Assembly: GCA_002179805.1 (NCBI GenBank)
Contig: NAVB01000028.1
Location: 1-64,000 of the forward strand
Direction of reading: 5' to 3'
DNA from: Acanthamoeba lenticulata
Taxonomy: Eukaryota > Discosea > Longamoebia > Acanthamoebidae
DNA length: 64,000 bases
In this document: positions 1-11,027 of the stretch, piece after piece
Layout: each line of letters starts with the position of its first letter
Numbering within the stretch: the stretch's first letter is position 1
Program-made: the position numbers and the translations under genes
Notes under the pieces: model-generated
Database searches by the model: none
The model's input: the letters and a program-made list of their open reading frames with translations, nothing else
What the model was told of the DNA's origin: nothing

Positions 1-3000
1 AAACCCACCGTGACTCACATGGTGGCCGCTGCCCTTTCTTGTGGTGGTGAAGTCGCTGCTGGGCATTCTCGAGCGGCTGTACATCACGATCGTGCATCCG
101 GGAGTGCGCGAGCGATGCCTGACCACCATCACCAAGATTCTCTACTTCTCCACGCCCGATATGCTCACCGAGTCCATGAAGGTACCTTCCCTCGACTGCT
201 GCTCACGCCGCTCGATCTGGTCCGATCGGTCGTCTGCAGCTCACCTGATGATGATGATACTGACCCATTTCCTTTCTCCGGCCAGTCGATCGCCTTTTCG
301 CGCTTCCTTGCGCACCTGTTGTCCACGAGCGGCAGCGACCAATCGCCCGTGGTGCGCGGGCTCGTACTGGCGGAGATCCTCATGCAGAAGCTGCCGGACA
401 TCTTCATCAAGTACTTCCGCCGCGAGGGCGTCATCAACGAGATCGAGAAGCTCGCCTCGGCTTCCTCCTCGGCCCCGTCCACGTACGCCGATGCGCACTT
501 TGAGCGGGAGCGGGAGCGGGAGAGGGCGCTTGTGCTGACGCCACGGCATCGCGCACAGACCCGTCAAGTCGGAAGCATCCAAGGACGAGCAGACGGAGCG
601 GCCCTTGAGCTTGAGCCGGCACCATCACCAACAAGACGACATGAAGGAGGAGATGACCAAGTGGATCGTGGAGCACGCCCGACAGCTCATGGACACGCAC
701 TTCCACAAGGTGGCCCCGCTCCTTGTCCTCGCCTGCTGCCATTGTGTGAGCTCACTGCACTGCTGCTGTGCCCCCTCCCCCCTCCCCCCACCGATGCTGC
801 TGTTGCTGGCGCGTGCACAGACTTCGGGCGCGGCCACCGACGAGTTGAAGCGGATGACAGACCTCGCCCGCAAGCTCAAGTCGCAGGAGAGCATCGATGA
901 GCTGACGCCGACCCTCAAGGAAATTGCCGCGCTTCTCGGTACTTTTTCTTATTCTTATTTTTTCACCATCGCCGATGGGTGAGATTGCGGAACTCATCGC
1001 GAAGATCCTTCCCTTCCCGCACAGTCGAGCTGTCCACGTACGAGATGCTGGGGAGCGGGCTCATCGAGAGGCTGGTCGAGTACCTGACCAGGCTCGACGC
1101 CTCGCCGGCTCCGCAGTGCTACGACAACCGACTCGAGCGCGTCAAGTCCTTTGCTACCATCTTCCTCGACCTGCATCACTCCTCCTCCTCCTCCTCCTCC
1201 TCGTCTTCGCCGTCGCCTTCGACCACGGGCGTGATTGCGGCAGACCCCCCGCTTCCGCCGATCGTTACGCTCGTGCGGCAGCTGCACGAAGCCCTCGACA
1301 AGGAGGAGTCCTTCAAGGTGGCAGTCTACGACGCCATGGGCAACGCTTCCTCCCTCAAGCTCCTCTCCCAGCCCCTCCGATTCAAGCTCCAGCGCCATGG
1401 TACTCTCCACCCAATGCAATTTATTTCTTCCGGAAACGAATTCGTTTATTATTTGTTAATTCTAATTTGCAGGGCCGTTCGAGAACAAGGAGGAGGAGAA
1501 GCAGTACGAGCAGCCCGAGTCGCTTATGATCGAGCCGCTCGCGTCGGTGGAGGACATCGCCCAGTTCGTTTGGCAGTCGCTCGTTCCGCAAAAGTTCCTC
1601 GCTGCCACGGCGTCCGTCCAGGCCGCCCAGCGTCGGGAGCAGCACCAGCAGCAGCGGCAGCAGCTCAAACTGCAGCTTCAGGCCAAGCGCCGCGAGGAGG
1701 CCGCGAAGGAACCGCCTGCGGCCAAGGACGGCGAGGAGCCCACGCAGCTCAACCGCAAGTCACGCCGACAGCTTAAGCGCGAGAAGAAGAAGGAGGAGAA
1801 GAAGAGGATGAAGGAGGAAAAGAAGCAGAAGCTGAAGGAGCAGCGGAAGCCACTTGCGGCGGCCGAGTCCTCTGGCGGCGAAGAGCAGACCAAGAAGATC
1901 GACGCCGACGCCAACGCAGCAGCAGCCGCCGGCAAGTCTGTCGAGCCGGACTGTTCGCCGATGGGCGACGCCGCCTTCTTCGAGCGCATGAAGGCAATCG
2001 CGGCCGACGTGCACGCCCAAGTCGAGCAGGAGGAGAAGGAGCAAGCCGAGAAGGAGACACGCGGCGAGCAGCAAGCAGAGGAGGGCGAGGAGGAGGAGGA
2101 GGTCATCATGAAAATCCTCCCGCAGGGCAGCATCCTCGATGAGGTGAGCCCCCCCCCCTCTCACCGCCGCCGCCGTTCTCAGGTCTCAATGATGTCGTTG
2201 TGGACTAACTAACGTGCCGTTCATGCACCAGGAGGAGGAGGAGGACTTTAGCGAGGAAGAAGAGGACGAGGAGGCCGGAGCCGAGGAGGGCGAGGGCCGC
2301 CCTCCGTCAAGCTTCGCGGAGCTGCTGAGTCGCATGGAGAAGCAGTACGGCCTGCAGCTGGGCGTCATGGACGGAGACGAGCCACAGCATGATGACGAGG
2401 ACGACGACGAGGAGGACGAAGACCTGGATGATGAGGAAGCGCTCGCCGCCGAGGAAGAGAGTGAGTCTCCGAGCGCACTGGAAAGCGACCGCATGGAGGA
2501 GGACGAAGAGGCCCACGACGGCAACGAAGAGGGCGAGAAGGAGGGAGGCCTCACGGCAAAGGGCACGGAGGCAGAGGTGGCGGCCGCCTTGGACAGCGGC
2601 GAGAGCTCCACCAGGCCAGCCCCCACCCCGGATGAGGACAAGGGGTCCGACGTGAGCGCGCCAGCACCATCGACGACCAAGCCAGTGGCGCCCAAGAAGG
2701 CGACCGCGCCGAGCAAGGCGACGCACAAGCTGGAGATCTTCCTGGACGGGAACAAGGTGGAGCTGGCGCAGTCCATCTTCGAGATCCTCCCCAAGCCCCA
2801 GCCCGGTGGTACGTCGTCCTCTCTCATGCTCCCCTTCCGCGACGTGAAGTGGAGGACTCATCAGCCCCATTCCATTCCTTTCAATTTTCATTTCATTTCA
2901 TTTCAATTCAATTTCCAAATATCCTTTGAAATGAAACATTTGCTCAAATGCTGCTCTTCCACCCGCTTGTGCAGGCGAGGCCGACCAGCTGCCGGTGCAC

Positions 3001-6000
3001 CACCTGTGGCAACAGGAGCACAACCTGACCTTCACCCTGACGCCGCTCAACGTCAACAGCGGCAACACGACTGAAGAGGTGGCCAGCTCGACGGAGATGA
3101 GCGACGCGGTGGCTTCGACTTCGACCTCTACCAGCACTACTACTACTACCACCACGACGACCAGCACCACACCGTCTGAGAGCAACCCACCGGCGGCCGA
3201 CCCGTTCGCACTGACAGGTCGGCTTCCCCGCGGCTGCTCTTTATTTTGAACCGAACCTCGCCTCACCTTTGTCGGATCGGCGTGATTGGTGAGCAGAGCT
3301 GGGCCGACCTGCGCTGGAACGGTTCCTGGGGCTCGTGGCGCCCGCCTGGCTGCGGGACGAGGGGGCTTCCGAGACGACCCTGTCCATCCTCAACCTCCTC
3401 CGGGTGCTCGACGCCATCAACCGGCTCTGGAGCTCCCTCTTCACCAACGTCACCGTACTGCCTCCTCTTCTCTCTCTTCATTCTCTTTGGCGTGCTTGAC
3501 AAGCGACAAGCAAGATCCCAAGTTTGCTGACCTCCCCCCCCCGGCGGGAATGACGTGCCCCCGGTCGCGTCCTGACTTGACAGAGCCGAGCCGAAGCGGA
3601 GGATGCGCCCAACTGCCGAATCAACCCGAGCGAGTTCATCAGCCCCAAGCTCACCGGGAAGCTCTCGCGCCAGCTGCAAGACCCCATCACCGTCTGCAGC
3701 CACGCCTTCCCGCGTTGGTGCCACGAACTCGCCGCCGGTAGAGTCATCCTCCCCCTCCCTCTCCTCCTCCCCCTCTTTCGTTCTATTGATCATCGGGCGC
3801 TCATCCTCGGGCTCGCTGTGCAGAGTTTGCGTTCCTGTTCCCGTTCGACACGCGGAGGCAGTTCCTCAACTCGACGTCGTTTGGGGTCTCCCGGGCGCTC
3901 AAGAACCTGAAGATCACCATCCACGGCCAGCCCCTGCAAGTTCCCCGCCTCACCCACAACAAGGCATCTTCATCATCCTCCCTCCTTGATCCCCCAAAGA
4001 GACGCACAAAATGCTAACCACACGTGACCCACTTACATTACAGGTGGCGATCTCGAGGCAGCACATCCTGCAAGCCGCCCAGAAGGTGATGGCGCTCTAC
4101 GCGGGCCACAAGGCTGTCCTTGAGGTGGGCTACTTCAACGAAGTTGGCGTCGGAGCGGTATTGCCCCTCTTCCCCCACCACCACCCCAAGTCTCAGGCGT
4201 TGCCCGCACGGGCGCTCACTTCCTCCCCCCCCCTAATTCTTTATCTCGGGGGCGCGCGCACACACCAGGGCCCCACGCTAGAGTTCTACACGATGGTCTC
4301 TCACGAGTTGCAGAAGCGGAAGCTGGGCCTGTGGCTCGACCAAGACGCAGCCGCCTCGTCAGCCCACGTGGCGCCCATGCATGTGGAGGGCGCCACGGCT
4401 GCCGCGGGCGAGCAGGCCGCGGGCGAGCAGGGCAGCAACGATGCGCAGCAGTACACGTTCCACCCGGCGGGCCTCTTCCCGGCCCTCCTCAGCCCGAACG
4501 CGCCAGCGGCACGCAAGAGCGAGGTGGAGAAGCTCTTCCAGTTCGTGGGCAGGTTCGTGGGCAAGGCCATCCTCGACGGCTGGCAACTCGACTTCCCGCT
4601 CTCCGACCCCTTCTTCAAGGTTTGTCCTCCCCTCCCCTTCCCCCCCCCCTCCTCAAATTCAGCCAATCGTCGTCGTCGCCACCGTCATCATCATCATTAT
4701 TATTATCATTACTGTGGGGGGGTTTCTGACCACCATCGTCGCGCTGCTGGCGTTGGGGGGGGGGATAAACACGTCGTGGATGGAATGGAATGGAATGGAT
4801 TCGGGCAGGTAATGACGGGCGAGCAGCTGGGCTGGGAGGACCTCCGGCTGCTGTTCCCCTCCTACGAGAAGTCGCTGCGGCCGCTGCTCCAGCTCAGCCG
4901 CGAGAAGCTCCGCATCCAGCGTGACGCAAGCCTCGTACGCGCCTCCTCTCGCCTCTCCCTCAAATCTATCAATCATCTATCACCCCAATGGGGGAGCCCT
5001 GCTGGTGGCGGTGCAATTTTGGGGGGTGTTTCTGAACAACGAACCTGCACGCCCTTGGCTTTGGTTTGGTTCTCTTGGGCGGGGCGGCTGGGGGGTGCAG
5101 AGCGCGGCGGAGCGGGCGGAAAAGGTCGCGGGCTTGCGCCTGGAGGGCCGACGAGTGGAGGACCTCTACCTCGACTTCTCGCTGCCGGGATTCGCGGACT
5201 GGGAGCTCAAGCCTCACGGCGCCGACGTCGACCTCACCATCGACAACGTGGACGAGTACGTCACGCTCACCGTCAAGGCCCTCCTCCACGACGGTGTGCG
5301 CCTCCAGCTCGACGCCTTCCGTCAGGGCTTCGCAGAGGCACGTCTCTCTCCTCCCCATAATCCCTTGCCTCTTTCTTTAGTTTCTGCAACTTTTTTCTTA
5401 ATTCGAGAAATACACGTATGCGGGAAGCTGACAACTGGTCCGGGGGGGGCGAGCAGGTGTTTGCGATGGGGAACCTGCGCATCTTCACGCACCACGAGCT
5501 CAAGGCCCTCATCTGCGGCCTCCAGGACGACTCGGAGAACTGGCTCCCGCACGGTACGCGCTTCCACCACTCACCATCGTCGTCGTCACCGAAGAGAGCC
5601 CCCCCCCACCCCAAGCCAAGCGACGACTGATCTTGTGGGGCGGACGCGTTGTGCAGTGCTGATGGAGCACACGAAGACGGACCACGGCTACCACGAGAAC
5701 AGCCGCGCGGTCAAGTACCTGCTCGAGGTTCTGGTCGAGCTGACGCCCGAGCAGCGCCGCAAGTTCCTCCTGTGGGTCACTGGCAGCCCGCGTCTCCCCA
5801 TCGGCGGTACGCACCTCACCACCTACCCACCCAACCACCCAACCACCCACCTCCAACGGAGTAATCATAATAAACAAGAAAAAAAAACTGACAACTTGTT
5901 CCTCTCCCTCCCCTTACGTGTATGTGCGCACCGCCACCACCAGGGTGGAAGGACCTGGTGCCCAAGCTCACCATCGTGCGCAAGGAGGCCACCGACCGCT

Positions 6001-6290
6001 CCCAATCCGCCGACGAGTACGAGGCTTCCCACCTTCCCGCTCCCCCCCACTCCCCAACAAAACAAAAGGGATCCATCCATCCATCTGCTCCTCCTCCTCC
6101 TCCTTTGTTGGGTTTGGGTTTGGGGGCCCCCTTGTTGACTGGCGGTGGTGGCGGGGGGACGTACAGATTCCTCCCATCGGTGATGACGTGCTTCAACTAC
6201 CTGAAGCTGCCGGACTACTCGAGCAAGGAGGTGCTCAAAGGCAAGCTCCTCTTGGCCATCAACGAGGGCGCCGAGTTCCATCTCTCTTGA
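1..6290 (+). CDS. TRIP12: TRIP12/UFD4/UPL3-type HECT E3 ubiquitin ligase, 5' partial
   Basis: This is the C-terminal part of a large HECT ubiquitin ligase; its start lies before the window. The first exons carry armadillo-like repeats with the family motif [10 protein letters not shown] followed by YFRREGV (about 375-430). A middle region around 1030-1600 contains the conserved [13 protein letters not shown] block. There follows a long Lys/Glu-rich, acidic insert (1650-2700) that is probably disordered. The HECT domain is split over about ten exons from roughly 4045 to 6290 and includes [12 protein letters not shown] in the N-lobe. The catalytic cysteine lies in [15 protein letters not shown], with its TGC codon at 6188-6190. 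The protein ends FHLS, as is typical for TRIP12. Relatives polyubiquitinate N-end-rule, ubiquitin-fusion and DNA-damage substrates. Introns are 60-150 bases. The G/C homopolymers near 4637, 4731-4764 and 5590 are intronic. The stop is TGA 6288-6290. Confidence 0.9.
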
Positions 6291-6434
6291 TCGCGTTGCT
6301 TCCCTGTCCTGGAGGTTGTTTTTCTTTGTTTGTCCCGGAATTGAATGAAAATAAAAAATACACAAATAAACAAAACAACAGTATGAGAAAAAGGAGAGAA
6401 ACTCTTTCGTAGAAACCAGATAACGCGCTTTCTC

Positions 6435-9109
6435 ATGGACGCCCTCGCTGACCAGCCAGGGGTCCTGCGCATGGTGTTTGAGCACCTGCCTCTCCCATCC
6501 CTTGCCGCCGCGTCGCTCGGTAGCTTCTCTTCCATCCCCTGCACTGGCTGCACTGGAGAAGCACAGCAAAGACAACCCATTTGGGGGTGGGGGGGGGCAG
6601 TGTGCCGGCGATGGTACCGCGTGGTGGAGGGCACCGAGGACGATGCCGACGATTTCAAGGAGGCAGGCGCGTTGTGGCGTGCCGTGGCTCTCCGACACCT
6701 GCCGGCGTGGAGGGAACCCGATGGCGACAAGATCGCGGCGGATGACGTCGCTACTGTGAGCGATCAACGCAGCATCGAGGAGCGGAAGCGCGAGCTCTGG
6801 GGCCGTCCGGCGGTCGTCGCTCCGGAGGTTCCTCTGGCTCGATGGAAGTACACCGTCCGCTGTACATCGCCCCATCCCATTGTGTGTGATGCACACCAGC
6901 CAAAGGCAGAGCCGCCTCTGTGACACCCTCACCCATTCGTCCATCATCACGACCATCTTGCGCAGGCGTGATGGACGTGTTTCGGAGCGTGGGTGCGCTG
7001 CTGGAGAGCAACTTCAGCCTCGACGCCTGGCACGACATGCGCGGCGTCGACAGGTTCCTCTCGTCCCCTCCCTTGTCCCCCAACCTGGTCCCTGCGTAGA
7101 GGCACACACGTGCGCGCGCGCGCATGCTCATGCACATATGTACACATACGCGCACACACCCGCCACTCGCCGCGGGCTGGCAGGGGGTGGGACTACGACT
7201 TGTGGCACTACGCCCTCCACTTGCTGCAGCTGCACGACGTCATCGTCATGAAGGTGCGGCTCCCCCTCGCCCCGCCCTCCGCTCTGCCCAGACCGTCCCG
7301 CGCAAGTCCAACGCACGCGCGAGGTGTTCCCGTCCTGGCGGTGCCACAGGGGCGCGAGGTGCACGCCTACAGCGTCACGGAGGCCGGGCGCGTGTGTCTG
7401 GCCGAGGGCAGCCCCGAGATGGTGACGTACACGCGCGTGCCTCCCGGCGACGAAGGCATGCGCATGCTCGACCTCAAGGTGCGCCCCCTCCGCTCTCAGA
7501 GACCTTATAACTATTGGGGGGGGGAGCCTGAATATTCTGGACGGGGGCAGGAATGGGCCAAAGGCCGCGACGTGAAGGGCATCAACCAGGCGCTTGCCCT
7601 CGGCTGGATCGCTATCCACGACGACACCGTGCGCGTCTCTCTTTCTCTCTCTCTCTCTCTCTCACGCATCATAACCACCGACCTACCGCGGGGGGGGGGG
7701 CAACTTGGCGCAGGAGGAGACCGACAAGCTCGCACGCGCGGCGGCAGATCCCGCGACGCTGAACCAGCGCAAGAGCCTCGCCCGCGTCGTTCGGAGTGTA
7801 CGCTTAGTCCCTCGCGCGAACCGTTTGGTGCGTTTTTGTGGAGGTGTGCGATCGCGCTGATTGGAGCTGCGCCTGGACCAGGCGGATGCGCCGAGGGACG
7901 AAGTGCGGGAGCAGCTGGCCCAGATCGAGCGCCACGCGCATGAGGACAATCGCGGCCTTTTCCCCAAGGCACGCCCGTCTCTTCATGCAGGCCCACGGGA
8001 GTCTAATATATACACACACACACGCATGCACATGACAACGCACCACCGCCCCTAAAGGAAGTGTACGCCAACCTGAAGCGGCGCAAGTTCATCAGCAACC
8101 AGATCTCGCGCTCCTACCGCGTGTCCCGCGGCATCAACTTTGTGTCGCATCCGGGCGAGGTGCTGCGCGTCTTTGCGCTCAAGCGGCCGCCCCCGTCGGC
8201 TTCTCGAGAAGCCATCGCGAACAACAACACCGACGACGATGGCGGTGGCGACGACAATGTAGAAGTCGAAACTGGGCCATCAGGTGAGCGCGAGAGCGTG
8301 TTCTCGCACAAGACCAAGTACTTCCAGCTCCACAAGGTGCGTTTGCGCCCCTCCTCCTTGTGGTCCATCGCCTCCTTTTTGCTTTCCGTTTCGTTCGTTT
8401 GCGTTGAGGTCTGAGGGCCGTCGTGCATCGATTGGGGGATAACAACAACAACAACGACGACCACGACGACGCCAGGGGTTCTACCGGGAGGAGCGCGAGG
8501 TGAGCACGAGCGTGCGGGACATGCTGCTGGCGCTCGACCGGATGGCCGCCTACACGGCCCCCATCCGGGACCTCGAGCAGTGGCTCCACACCGGTACCGC
8601 TGCACGCTCCCCCCACGCATGGGCCCGCCTCCCACGAGGGAGGTGACAGAGAAGAGGGGGGGAGGCTCATCATCTCCCGAATCACATACATGTCGCGTGT
8701 GCCTCAAAAGACGCGGCGATGGTCGTGGACGCTGTGCTCCACAACCTGGTGCTGGTGGGCGAGGCCGGTGGCATCGTCATGAACGAGCTCCTCCGCCGAG
8801 AGAAGACCAATGACAACCCGGTGGTGCCCCGGTTCGTTTCCCCCTCTCTTCCCCTCGCCCTTCATCTAGAATGAGGCTCGCGCTCAAACTAAGGCGCACG
8901 TCGCCGCGGCTCAGGCCGGTGGGCATCAACTGGGAGGAGCTGGTGGTCATGCGTAACAACATAATTCACAAGTACTTTATCTTCCACGACGACCTCACCC
9001 GCCGCACACGGATGAAGCAGGCCTGGGAACTGGTCGGCAGGCTTCTCGAACACGGCCGCCCCGCCCTCCAGGGCCTGCTTGCCGCGCTCCAGCAGGCTCC
9101 GTCTGTCTG
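6435..9109 (+). CDS. F-box / PheRS-alpha N-domain-like / HepT-type HEPN fusion protein
   Basis: Proposed exons are 6435-6519, 6601-6885, 6966-7053, 7184-7253, 7350-7479, 7551-7628, 7714-7797, 7867-7968, 8058-8336, 8476-8593, 8711-8831 and 8915-9109, giving about 544 residues. Residues 1-45 form an F-box (LRMVFEHLPLPSLAAASL, then VCRRWYRVVEG). Residues 125-335 match the order of elements in the N-terminal winged-helix region of cytosolic phenylalanyl-tRNA synthetase alpha: a YSVTEAGRVCLAEGSPE strand-helix, a VPPGDEG loop, ALALGWIAI, then LKRRKFI with YRVSRGINF. No aminoacylation core follows. Instead, residues 400-540 resemble the HepT/DUF86 HEPN ribonuclease fold: VDAVLHNLVLVGEAG, then VVMRNNIIHKYF, which supplies the R-x4-H-x-Y signature (about R493, H498, Y500; codons at 8952-8975). 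The junction at 6885/6966 is the weakest point; the F-box part could be a separate gene, with the second starting at ATG 6970. The intron at 7969 appears to begin GC. The gene ends 30 bases from a convergent neighbour. I infer an F-box-tethered RNA-acting protein, possibly aimed at tRNA. Confidence 0.7.
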
Positions 9110-9139
9110 ATCCTATGATACGAAGAGGGGAGTGGCTCC

Positions 9140-10743
9140 TCAAGCAACAACAATTCCTCCCAGCTCGCCCACCAGGCCGGAGAGCGGGGACACCAGGCTG
9201 GCTGCTGCGCTTCCGCGCTCGTAGGTGCCTGCCGAGCGCAACAGCGGCGGGTGAGTGTGCGAAAAAAAGGCCCACAAGGATGATCATCAGAAGGGCGGCA
9301 TTCGCGCGTACAGGCGGACTGAGACTGCGCCGGCGTGACCGTGTCGGGCAGATAGCCCGAAGTGGGCCCGTTGCTCGAGATGAGGCCGCTGCCCACCGAT
9401 GCCTTGAGGTAGCACGTGCCGCTCGACAGCGTCCACGCAGAGCAGCGCTTGGTTTGCTTGCACTTGGTGCAGCATTCCTCGGGGCTGCTGACCTGCACGC
9501 TGGAGAGGTCGTTGCCCTTGATGTCCGAGTTGGCGACGATGGTGCAGTTGGGCGCGATGTCGCAGGTGCAGCCCGTAAAACCCGCACTGCACTCGCAGTA
9601 GCCGCCCTTGCAGATGCCGTGCGGCCCGCAGTCGATGCCGCGGCAGGGCGATTCCGCAGGAGGCTCCGTGCACAGCGTCCCCGTGTAGCCGTCGAGGCAC
9701 TTGCACTTGGGCCCGCCGGCCTCGGCCGAGGCCGTGTCGCAAATCCCGTAGTACCCACAGTCGACTTGGAAGCATGGCGTGTAGTCCAGCTTTTTGCTGC
9801 AGTTGGCCTCGCCAAAACCGGGCTGGCACAGGCACTGGCCGCCCATGCCGCCCATGCACACGCCGTCATTCAGGCACACGACGTTGTCGCACGCGTGGAG
9901 CTCGGCCTGGGACAGGCACGAGAACTGGAGCACGAGCTGCTGCAGCCCTGCGGAAGGCCACCCAGCAGTGCCGTAGCCCTCGACCTCGGACGGAAACCAG
10001 TAGTTGCCAGAGCCGTGGCAGTTGGGAGATTCAGTGGTGTTGGGGCAGTTGGTACAACAGTGGATGTTCCTCACCGTGCCGTCCGAGTAGTAGCCTGGGA
10101 GTCCCAAAACGAGGTGTCGGCGTCAGTCCCCCGAGCCATGGATCAAACAATTCAGAGGACCACCCGTGAGAGAGAGAAAGAGGAGGCCACCAGAGACGTT
10201 GAGGCCAGCTGTGAAGCCGTCGATGTTGCTGATGTCGATGAAGAGGGTGTCGCCAGAAAGGCCGCCCTCAAACAGCGTCACGGAGCGGCACTCACCGGAC
10301 TGGCCAAGAAAAAGCACATCCGACGCATGTAAAGTTGAGCTTCATCACCACCACTCAGCCGACAGATGGTCATCCATCGGTCGACCGAGGGGAGAACAGA
10401 AAACAAAGGCGCCTCGCGTACCGTGGTCAGCGCAGCAGCACGGTCACCCGTCCCGTCGGTGGGAATCGTGTAGCTGACGCCCTCCGCGGGGAAAGGCACG
10501 TCACAGTTGGACTTGACGATGGTCTGCTCCAGGTACTTGAACTGCTCCGGGCAGTCCTGTACGACGCCAAGGGCAAAGGGAGGCGAGGATGAGAGGGAGA
10601 ACAGAGAAATCTAAAACAAAAAAAAAAGAGGGGGAGACGCGGCGCACATTCTGGATGATGTACTGGTAGGCGCCCTGAGTGAGGCTGGCCTGGAGCATCA
10701 CCGCCACCAAGAAGAAGAAGACGGCGCTTGCGCGTGTGAGCAT
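9140..10743 (-). CDS. Secreted cysteine-rich protein with EGF-like and PAN/apple-like modules
   Basis: The start at 10743 is chosen because it opens a clear signal peptide (MLTRASAVFFFLVAVMLQAS...TQG). The next exons (about 10555-10440 and 10330-10170) give a Cys-containing domain with DISNIDGFTAGLNV, which vaguely recalls the DVSLVDGFN strand of thaumatin-like proteins; that is only a suggestion. The long exon from about 10095 to 9310 contains three EGF-like units (CxxxxCLNDGVC..., CGYYGIC..., CGPHGIC...) and then a PAN/apple-like block with SSPEECCTKCKQTKRC and CSAWTLSSGTC. A last short exon, joined across an intron at about 9315-9225, ends LVGELGGIVVA with stop TGA 9140-9142. This hydrophobic end could be a GPI signal or chance. 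N-glycosylation sites are present. It is expected to be secreted or on the cell surface, binding sugar or protein. It lies tail-to-tail with the F-box/HEPN gene. Confidence 0.7.
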
Positions 10744-11027
10744 GTTGGTTACGATTGTGGGTGTTTGTTGGTGGAGGATCTGCACTTTTAAAGCGTGCCG
10801 TAATATTATTTTGTGGACACTGGTTGGTGCGCGGCAATTGCCGGGTTGCCTCAAGACACCGAACAAAATGGTGCCATTGGCGCGTCCGAAACAAAAGATC
10901 ATTAATTTAATGGAAAGAGGCCTCCGCCACCGTACATGTCCGCGTCGGTATCACCCCATCATCGCGCTGCTCGCTCTCAGCCTTGCGACCGCTGCTCCCT
11001 TGTGGCCACATGGTCGGCCGGTGTCCT

